7,269 bases of DNA from Nitrososphaerales archaeon. GTDB taxonomy: Archaea > Thermoproteota > Nitrososphaeria > Nitrososphaerales > Gagatemarchaeaceae. The notes under the pieces are model-generated. The model ran no database searches, had not been told where the DNA came from, and saw nothing but the letters and a program-made list of their open reading frames with translations. Position numbers and translations under genes: made by a program. The stretch is from positions 1 through 7,269 of the forward strand of contig JASHVT010000116.1 in assembly GCA_030039515.1 (NCBI GenBank), in the 5' to 3' direction. Below are positions 1-5,735 of this stretch, in pieces. Position 1 is the stretch's first letter. The number at the start of each line of letters is the position of its first letter.

Positions 1-1
1 C

Positions 2-247
2 CAGAACCACGGGTACGCGATAGACCCGAAGTCCATGGCCAAGACCGAGCTCAAGACATGGTTCGTCAACGCCGACGACGGTACCATAGAGGGCGTTTAC
101 CACGCCAGGAGACCATGCATCGCTGTCCAGTTCCACCCCGAGGCGACACCGGGACCGATGGACGCGAACTTCGTCTTCGACCAATTCGCGGAGTCAGCCC
201 AAGGGTTCCGGTTCAGGGGTGAACCTATTCGAAGCATGAGCAAGTGA
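2..247 (+). CDS. carA: Carbamoyl-phosphate synthetase small (glutaminase) subunit, 3' part
   Basis: This is the last 81 codons of CarA; the gene runs in from the left edge, so its start and the nucleophilic cysteine of the amidotransferase are outside. CarA hydrolyses glutamine and passes ammonia through a tunnel to CarB. Visible are the QNHGY motif at the very start of the window and, at about 147-161, the HPEA motif (within FHPEATPGP) that carries the catalytic histidine and glutamate of class I glutamine amidotransferases. The VYHARRPCIAVQFHPEA stretch and the final FDQF segment match the usual CarA C-terminus. The reading frame is clean and ends in TGA at 245-247, which overlaps the GTG start of carB (GTGA), as expected for a translationally coupled carAB pair. 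The identity is secure from the motifs and the neighbour. Confidence 0.95.
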   Translation, partial: QNHGYAIDPKSMAKTELKTWFVNADDGTIEGVYHARRPCIAVQFHPEATPGPMDANFVFDQFAESAQGFRFRGEPIRSMSK

Positions 248-3200
248 AAAAGGCGATAGTGATCGGGAGCGGGGCGATAAAGGTCGGAGAAGCAGGCGAG
301 AGCTGGTAGACCAGCCGCAAGTTCGACTACTCCGGCAGCCAGTGCCTCAAGGCCCTGAAGGAAGAAGGCGTGGAGTCCGTCCTCGTCAACCCAAACATAG
401 CGACGATCCAGACCAGCCCCCAGTTCTCCAACAGGATCCGCTTCGTCCCCATCTCGCTCGAGTCTGTCACTGACGTGATAGAGGAGGAGAGGCCGGACTC
501 GATCCTGCTGAGCTTCGGCGGACAGACCGCCCTCAACTGCGGCATCGAGCTCTTCGAGAAGGGGGTGCTGGAGAAATATGGAGTAAAGGTCCTGGGCACG
601 CCGATCCGCGGCATCCAGCTCACAGAGGACAGGGACCTCTTCAAGCAGACGATGATCGGCGCTGGGATACCTGTGCCAAAGAGCACCGCGGTCTACTCCA
701 TCGAAGAGGCCGAGAGGGTCGCTCACGAGCTGGGGTTCCCGGTCATAATCAGGGTCGCGTACACCCTGGGAGGAAAGGGGGGAGGAGTTGCCAGGGACCC
801 CGTCGAGCTCCGCGCCATCGTCGAGAGGGGCCTGAACAGCTCTCTCACGCACCAGGTCCTGGTCGAGGAGTACCTCGGAGGATGGAAGCAGATCGAGTAT
901 GAGATAATGAGAGACAGGGAGGGGAACGGCGAGACGGTCTGCAACATGGAGAACATGCTCGGAATGAGGGTCCACACGGGGGACAACGTGGTCGTCGCTC
1001 CCTCTCAGACTCTAGACAACGCCGAGTATCACATGCTCAGGACCGCGTCCCTAAGGGCCGCGAGCACCTGCGGCATAGTCGGCGAGTGCAACATCCAGTT
1101 CGCCCTTCACCCCGGCTCTGAAAGGTACGCGGCCATTGAGATCAACGCCAGGCTCTCCAGGTCCTCCGCCTTGGCTTCGAAGGCGACCGGCTACCCCCTC
1201 GCCTATGTCGCGACCAAGCTCGCGCTGGGCTACCTCCTGACTGAGCTGAAGAACAAGGTCTCGGGGGTGACGACCGCGCTCTTCGAGCCCTCCCTCGACT
1301 ACCTCGTGGTCAAGATGCCGCGCTGGGACACGGTGAAGTTCGACGGGGCCTCGAGGACCATAGGGACCTCGATGAAGTCGATAGGCGAGGTGATGGCAAT
1401 CGGTAGAGGGTTCGAGGAGGCCATACAGAAGGCGGCGAGGATGGCGAATCCCCCGCAGCAGGGCGTGATAAGAGGAGGAGCCCCGGTTCCCGACAGAGCG
1501 GAGTGCCTGCGCAGGCTGGAGAAGCCCAGCGACACGGTAACGTTCGACCTGGTCGACGCGATAAGGGCAGGCATCGACGAGGATCAGATCGCGGCGAGGA
1601 GCGAGGTGGACCCCTGGTTCATCTCGAAACTCAAGAACATAGCAGACTTCCACGCGAGGGTCGAGGGGATGCCCCAGGGAGCGGCCCCTGCGAGAGAGAC
1701 GCTCGTGGAGGCGAAGAAGCTCGGCTTCACCGACAGGCAGCTCGGCGGCCTCCTCGGCCTCGACGAGGACAGGGTGAGGGAGGCGAGGGCGAGGCTGGGG
1801 ATCGCGCCCGTAGCCAAGGTCATCGACACGCTGGCGGCCGAGTGGCCCTCAAGGACCAACTACCTCTACCAGACGTACGACGGGGCGGTCGACGAAGCCC
1901 CGCCCACCTCGAGGCGCAAGGCGATCGTGGTCGGCGCGGGCCCGTACAGGATAGGGAGCTCTGTCGAGTTCGACTGGGGGACGATGAACATGGCCTGGGC
2001 GTTGAAGGAGAACGGCGTCGACGAGGTCGTGGTGGTGAACTGCAACCCGGAGACCGTCTCCACCGACTTCGACATGAGCGACAGGCTCTACTTCGAGGAG
2101 CTGACGATCGAGAGACTCCTCGCGATTTATGAGAGGGAAGAGCCCGAGGGGATGGTCCTCTGCGTCGGCGGCCAGACCCCGAACGACCTCGCCGAAGGAC
2201 TGGAGAGGAGGGGGGTGAGGATCCTCGGCACCTCGTCCCAGTCGGTGGAGATGGCCGAGGACAGGAACAAGTTCAGCGCGCTGCTTGACAGGCTCGGGAT
2301 ACCTCAGCCAGCCTGGGGCTCGTTCAGGTCTTCGGCCGAGGCGGCGGCCTTCTGCACGCGAGTGGGCTATCCCGCGGTAGTCAGGCCGTCTCATGTCTTG
2401 AGCGGCTCGGCGATGAGGGTGGTATGGGACCAGGCCGACCTCGAGACCTTCATCACCAAGGCCGCGAGAGTCAACCCCGACTATCCCGTCACCGTGAGCG
2501 AGTTCATAGACAACGCGCGTGAGGTGGAGGTCGACGCAGTCTCCGACGGCAACAGCACGGTCATAGGCGCCATAATGGAACACGTGCAGAACGCCGGGAT
2601 ACACTCCGGCGACGCCATCATGTCCATCCCCACGATTTCGATAACCAAGGCTGCGAAGGAGAAGATCAAGGTCTACACCAGGAGCATCGCCAGAGAGCTG
2701 AAGGCGAGGGGCCCGCTCAACATCCAGTTCCTGGTCCGCGGTGCCTCGGTGTACGTCATCGAGTGCAACCTCCGCGCGTCCAGGTCGCTCCCCTTCGTCT
2801 GCAAGGCCACAGGAGTGAACCTCCTCGACGTCGTCGCGCCTGCGGTGCTGGGAGGCTCCCTCAAGAGGAAGACCGACGTGGAAGAGCCGCGTCGCTTCGC
2901 GGTGAAGGTTCCGCAGTTCTCGTTCCTGCAGATGGACGGCGCAGACCCCAAGCTCGGGGTAGAGATGAGGTCGACCGGCGAGGTCGCGTGCTTCGGAGAG
3001 ACGTTCGCGGAGGCTCTCGGTCTGGCGCTGAAGGCGACCGGGCACAAGATCCCGAAGAAGGGGGACGAGGGGCTGATGCTCCTTGAACAGTGGCAGGACC
3101 CGAAAACGTATGAAGACCTGTTCTCCGGATTCAGGGAGCTGGGGATCGAGGTCAAGGCGCTCTCCGATGAGTCCTCGTCGAGGGACTTCGAGGCCGCGAC

Positions 3201-3369
3201 CTCTTCGATCTCGGCGGGGAAGGTCTCCTTCGTGCTTTCCTTCAACGCGAACGCGAACGTCCAGTCCGAGCGTCTGTATCGCGTGCGCAGAAAGGCCGTG
3301 GACCTCCAGGTCCAGGTCCTGTCGACCAAGGAGGAGGCTGAGGCGATGATGCTCTGCATCCGCTCGTAG
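244..3369 (+). CDS. carB: Carbamoyl-phosphate synthetase large subunit, interrupted by an in-frame TAG at codon 22
   Basis: CarB makes carbamoyl phosphate from bicarbonate, ammonia and two ATP for pyrimidine and arginine synthesis. It spans 1041 codon positions; E. coli CarB has 1073 residues. The first half shows the Rossmann-like start (VIGSGAIKVGEAGE, codons 7-19), LGGKGGGVA and the ATP-grasp core. A linker follows, then a second half from about codon 560 (VGAGPYRIGSSVEFDW, RPSHVLSGSAMRVV, NLRASRS). A short, divergent MGS-like domain starts near codon 935. I chose GTG 244 because homology begins there and it overlaps the carA stop. Seven extra codons (20-26), including TAG at 307-309, split the first-half motif; the rest is one intact frame from 310 to the TAG stop at 3367. 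If the stop is real and not bypassed, the only obvious restart is GTG 370 (codon 43), which would lose the first beta strand and glycine-rich loop. The identity is certain; whether full-length protein is made is open. Confidence 0.93.
301..321 (+). other. 21-base in-frame insertion with amber codon inside carB
   Basis: The codons AGC TGG TAG ACC AGC CGC AAG sit between GEAGE and FDYSGSQ, two segments that are directly adjacent in CarB proteins. The insert is a multiple of three, and its removal restores the standard motif. Its exact edges can slide by two bases because AG occurs at both junctions. Its 3' part encodes T-S-R-K just before F, mirroring the conserved Q-T-S-x-x-F motif further down the same protein (here Q-T-S-P-Q-F, 409-426). 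In that alignment the TAG occupies the place of the CAG glutamine codon. The insert is seen directly; its origin (rearrangement, artefact or removable element) is inference. Confidence 0.85.
302..315. repeat. Perfect 6-base inverted repeat centred on the carB amber codon
   Basis: GCTGGT (302-307) and ACCAGC (310-315) are exact reverse complements separated by AG. As RNA this would be a short GC-rich hairpin with the UAG codon at the top of its left arm and in its loop. The right arm ACCAGC also occurs at 412-417 in the related downstream segment. Such a fold-back is compatible with a strand-switching event or with a structured element. It is too short to choose between them. Confidence 0.7.
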
Positions 3370-3395
3370 GGGCGAAGCGGCTGCCAGGGACAGAG

Positions 3396-3896
3396 GTGTT
3401 GGACGTCGTCGACGAGCACGACGTGGTTGTAGGCGAGGCGACCATAGAGGAGTGCCTGAACGAAGGCAGGCTTCACCGCGCAGTGGCCGTCATCGTCGCA
3501 AGGAGGGACGGCAGGCTCGTCCTCCAGCAGCGGAGCGCGACGGACCTCTGGCAGCCGGGGAGGTGGACCCTTTCGTGCACCGGGCACGTGAAAAAGGGAG
3601 AAGACTATCCCTCGGCTGGCGCGAGAGAACTGAAGGAGGAGCTCGGGATCGAGGCCCGGCTCAGGCAGGTGGGGAAGTACCTGGTCCCTCCGATAACGGA
3701 TGGGCGGCTGACCGAGCACGAGTGGACCACGCTCTTCCTGGCCGAGAGCGACGCCGCCCTGAGGCCCGACCCTGAGGAGCTCCAGGACGCGCGAGACTTC
3801 ACGGAGCGCGAAGTCGAGGCGATGATTGCGGGGCGCAAGCTGACTGAGGACGCTGTGATGCTGATGCGGCGGTTCCTGCAGAACAGTCGCACGTGA
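3396..3896 (+). CDS. Nudix hydrolase, isopentenyl-diphosphate isomerase-like
   Basis: This 166-residue protein has a perfect Nudix box at residues 63-85 (G-x5-E-x7-REL-x-EELGI), which binds divalent metal and cleaves or isomerises diphosphate-linked substrates. The front part (LDVVDEHDVVVGEAT, then LHRAV) is typical of the Nudix branch that includes E. coli YfcD and type 1 isopentenyl-diphosphate isomerase. Two further residues point toward isomerase: C61 in SCTGH just before the box, and E109 in EHEW, in the places of the catalytic Cys and Glu of E. coli Idi. The GTG start at 3396 fits the family, since homology begins at the next residue, and follows the carB stop by 26 bases with no promoter visible, so co-transcription with carAB is likely. 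It could instead be a housekeeping Nudix hydrolase. Family membership is firm; substrate is not. Confidence 0.85.
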   Translation: MLDVVDEHDVVVGEATIEECLNEGRLHRAVAVIVARRDGRLVLQQRSATDLWQPGRWTLSCTGHVKKGEDYPSAGARELKEELGIEARLRQVGKYLVPPITDGRLTEHEWTTLFLAESDAALRPDPEELQDARDFTEREVEAMIAGRKLTEDAVMLMRRFLQNSRT

Positions 3897-3901
3897 GACT
3901 G

Positions 3902-3948
3902 GTCGTGCCTTCAGGTTGCACACACTGTCAGACGGGAGCGCGCACGAC
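3902..3948. repeat. 7-base inverted repeat in the spacer after the Nudix gene
   Basis: GTCGTGC (3902-3908) and GCACGAC (3942-3948) are exact complements around a 33-base loop, just after the Nudix stop codon. There is no T-run after it, so it does not look like a terminator. It could be a weak RNA structure in the 3' end of the carAB-Nudix transcript or chance in GC-rich DNA. The rest of the 122-base spacer holds a short direct repeat (GCCTGCT at 3955 and 3966) and the promoter described separately. Confidence 0.3.
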
Positions 3949-3985
3949 GACTTGGCCTGCTCTGAGCCTGCTGACGCTCCGCTCC

Positions 3986-3992
3986 TTTTATA
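3986..3992 (+). promoter_or_regulatory. TATA-like box A for the hypothetical gene at 4019
   Basis: TTTTATA stands out in an otherwise GC-rich spacer. Its centre is about 30 bases upstream of the ATG at 4019, so a start of transcription roughly 25 bases downstream would leave a leader of only a few bases. This spacing is typical for archaeal leaderless mRNAs, and no Shine-Dalgarno sequence is seen. Confidence 0.6.
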
Positions 3993-4018
3993 CGGTCTAG
4001 CTACTTCCTAGAGTCCTG

Positions 4019-4408
4019 ATGCCCGACGCGGACGACATCGCTTCCATCCTCTCGTCTGGTTCGAGGGTCATAATGATAGCGGAGAAGGACGTCGACCTCC
4101 GCCCGACGTCCCCTGACAACTGCGTCTTCCTCCTGAAGATATCGGAGGGGTCACTCGCCGCGGGCGGGCGCGGTGGCGGGTTCGGCGAGCGCAAGGTGGT
4201 GAGGGTACTCTGTTACGAGCTCAAGGGCGGCGAATGGACCAAGGCGTTCGACCTGGGCGAGCCCGCTGCGAACGGGTTCGAGGTGCCGTACTATGTGTCG
4301 CGACTCCCTTTCACACTCCGCGACGGAGCGGAATCAGTCGGATACGGCGTCGTGGAGCCCGACCTGGTCCGTCAGATGAAGGGCGAAGCAGCTCGCTTGT
4401 CTGCTTAA
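4019..4408 (+). CDS. Hypothetical protein, 129 residues
   Basis: I do not recognise this protein. It has no signal peptide or membrane segment and looks like a small soluble alpha/beta protein: hydrophobic strands at residues 16-21 (RVIMIA), 35-41 (CVFLLKI) and 59-66 (KVVRVLCY) alternate with charged turns. A glycine-rich loop (about 47-56, AAGGRGGGFG) sits in the middle, but it does not match a P-loop or a dinucleotide-binding motif. Two cysteines (34 and 65) are too far apart to suggest a metal site. The ATG at 4019 is supported by a TATA-like box at leaderless spacing, and codon use (AGG/AGA arginine, C/G third positions) resembles the neighbours. It lies between the Nudix gene and an epimerase, 28 bases before the latter, but the epimerase has its own promoter, so functional linkage is uncertain. 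Confidence 0.7.
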   Translation: MPDADDIASILSSGSRVIMIAEKDVDLRPTSPDNCVFLLKISEGSLAAGGRGGGFGERKVVRVLCYELKGGEWTKAFDLGEPAANGFEVPYYVSRLPFTLRDGAESVGYGVVEPDLVRQMKGEAARLSA

Positions 4409-4411
4409 ATA
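4405..4411 (+). promoter_or_regulatory. TATA-like box A for the epimerase, overlapping the upstream stop codon
   Basis: TTAAATA includes the TAA stop (4406-4408) of the preceding gene. Its centre is 29 bases before the ATG at 4437, again giving an essentially leaderless transcript. The A/T-rich block is isolated in GC-rich sequence, which supports a real promoter. Confidence 0.55.
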
Positions 4412-4436
4412 GAATCCAGCGGGCGCGAAGAAGACG

Positions 4437-5330
4437 ATGAAGGTCCTCGTCACCGGCGCCTCAGGGATGGTCGGCAGGAATCTGGTCTCTTACTTCAAGT
4501 CGAAGGGTGTGGAGACGGTCCCGACAGACCTTTCTGGATGGGAACACTCGGGGAACCTCCTCGACAAAAGCTTCGTTCTCGAGAGGCTCGCCTCCCTCGA
4601 CTTCGACGCGATAGTCCACATGGCCGCGATAACCGAGATCAAGAAGACGATAGAGGACCCGAAGCTCTGCTTCGACGTCAACTGCGTGGGGACGCTGAAC
4701 ATGCTGGAGCTCGCGAGGAGGAAGGGCGTCTCCAGGATACTCTGCACGTCCAGCGCGAACGTGTACGGCGCGCCCAGCTCCAACCCTGTGACCGAGGACA
4801 CCCCGTTCGACCCGCGAGTCCCCTACGACTATTCCAAGGTGATAGTCGAGAACCTGGCAAACTCATTCCACAAGACGAAGTCGCTCCCCGTGGCTCTGAC
4901 GAGGAGCTGGCTCCTCTTCGGCGAGTACGACCAGCCTTCCAGGGCCACCATACGCTTCATCAGGGCCTGCCTGAAGGACGAACCCCTGACTCTCTTCAAC
5001 GGAGGGAAGGACACGACGAGCCCCTCTCACGCCGTCAACTTCGCGAAGCTGGCCCTCACGATCCTGCAGAACGACAATGCGATAGGCAAAGCGTTCAACT
5101 TCGGGGGAGAGAGACCCGTCTCCATCAGAGAGCTGGCGGAGACCGTCAAGAGCCTGACCGGCTCGAAGTCGAAGCTCGAGCTCGCTCCGCCTAGGAGCGA
5201 ACTTGAGGTGGTCCCCCAGATCAGCTACCCATCATTGGAGCGCGTCAAGACTGTCCTGGACTACAGGCACGAGCTGACCCTAGAGCAGGGCCTCCAACGA
5301 ACGATCGACTGGGTCAAGACCCAGAACTAG
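4437..5330 (+). CDS. NAD-dependent sugar-nucleotide epimerase/dehydratase (extended SDR family)
   Basis: This complete protein of 297 residues has the features of GalE-like extended short-chain dehydrogenases, which change the sugar of nucleotide-sugars through a transient oxidation by bound NAD. Residues 2-13 form beta strand 1 and the GxxGxxG dinucleotide loop (GASGMVG). D31 at the end of beta strand 2 suits NAD rather than NADP. HMAA (61-64) and N82 belong to the nucleotide fold. The catalytic set is S106 (in TSSANVYG), Y130 and K134 (YDYSK). The C-terminal half carries the usual substrate-side segments (RSWLLFGEYDQP, NFGGERPVSIRELA). The likely role is in making sugars for surface glycans or protein glycosylation, but the exact substrate cannot be read off, and no other glycan gene is in view. 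It ends in TAG inside a CTAG shared with the opposing S10 gene. Confidence 0.9.
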   Translation: MKVLVTGASGMVGRNLVSYFKSKGVETVPTDLSGWEHSGNLLDKSFVLERLASLDFDAIVHMAAITEIKKTIEDPKLCFDVNCVGTLNMLELARRKGVSRILCTSSANVYGAPSSNPVTEDTPFDPRVPYDYSKVIVENLANSFHKTKSLPVALTRSWLLFGEYDQPSRATIRFIRACLKDEPLTLFNGGKDTTSPSHAVNFAKLALTILQNDNAIGKAFNFGGERPVSIRELAETVKSLTGSKSKLELAPPRSELEVVPQISYPSLERVKTVLDYRHELTLEQGLQRTIDWVKTQN

Positions 5331-5638
5331 GAAGTAAGGATAAGCTCTACCTTCACGTCGTCGGGGATCCTGAGCTTGGTTATCTGTCTCATCGTCCTGT
5401 CGTCGGGCTGTACGTCAAGGATCCTCCGGTGAACCCTCAGCTGCCAGTGGTCGAAAGTGTGGCTCCCCTCGCCCGTTGGCGCCTTCCGCGTCGTTATCCT
5501 GAGCTTCTTGGTCGGAAGCGGCTGAGGCCCGCGCACCTTCACGCCTGTCTTGTCCGCTATCTCTCTGATGTCTCCTGCCACCCTTTCAAGCTCGGGCAGG
5601 TTGGTGCTGGTCAGCTTTATCCTGGCGAACTGAGCCAT
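5327..5638 (-). CDS. rpsJ: Ribosomal protein S10 (uS10), small subunit
   Basis: This 103-residue protein is the standard length for S10, a component of the head of the 30S subunit. Conserved stretches are readable: KTGVKVRGPQPLPTKK (30-45), TRKAPTGEGS (50-59), WQLRVHRR (65-72) and IPDDVKVELIL (91-101). The ATG (complement of 5636-5638) is preceded by a TATA-like box at leaderless distance. In many archaea this gene follows the gene for elongation factor 1A; here its upstream neighbour is an aldehyde dehydrogenase with its own promoter, so S10 has been separated from that partner, at least on this side. The stop codon overlaps that of the convergent epimerase. The next gene on the downstream side is on the other strand, so S10 is probably transcribed alone or by read-through from the dehydrogenase. 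Confidence 0.97.
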   Translation of the reverse strand: MAQFARIKLTSTNLPELERVAGDIREIADKTGVKVRGPQPLPTKKLRITTRKAPTGEGSHTFDHWQLRVHRRILDVQPDDRTMRQITKLRIPDDVKVELILTS

Positions 5639-5663
5639 TCTCTAACCTGCGCGAGCCTCCACC

Positions 5664-5670
5664 ATATTTA
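5664..5670 (-). promoter_or_regulatory. TATA-like box A for ribosomal protein S10
   Basis: Read on the minus strand this is TAAATAT, centred about 30 bases before the S10 ATG, which predicts a leader of only a few bases. It lies in the 97-base gap between the dehydrogenase stop codon and S10, where no convincing terminator hairpin with a T-run is visible. Confidence 0.6.
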
Positions 5671-5735
5671 GAGGTTTGGCTGCGAAAACTGTTTCTGTAA
5701 CGCATCCTCCATCTCCGGAAGTCTGAAACAGCCGC

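Noticed and set aside
280..330. tRNA-like look of the carB insertion region (AGCTGGTAGA resembling a D-arm, GTTCGACTAC resembling a T-loop)
   Set aside because: No acceptor stem, anticodon arm or T-stem can be paired, and the T-loop-like bases simply encode the conserved F-D-Y of CarB.
370..3369. GTG 370 as the true carB start
   Set aside because: It begins in the middle of the first Rossmann strand-helix unit; recognisable CarB sequence runs back to GTG 244, which overlaps the carA stop. It remains only a possible restart site.
1849..3923. Long open frames on the minus strand opposite carB and the Nudix gene
   Set aside because: They are arginine-, leucine- and proline-rich translations antisense to clearly conserved genes, as expected in GC-rich DNA, and resemble no family.
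3902..3948. Inverted repeat after the Nudix gene as a terminator
   Set aside because: The loop is 33 bases, the stem only 7 pairs, and no T-run follows.
5639..5735. Terminator or small RNA between the aldehyde dehydrogenase and S10
   Set aside because: Only a short TCCGGA palindrome and scattered short T-runs are seen; no hairpin followed by a T-run and no recognisable RNA fold.
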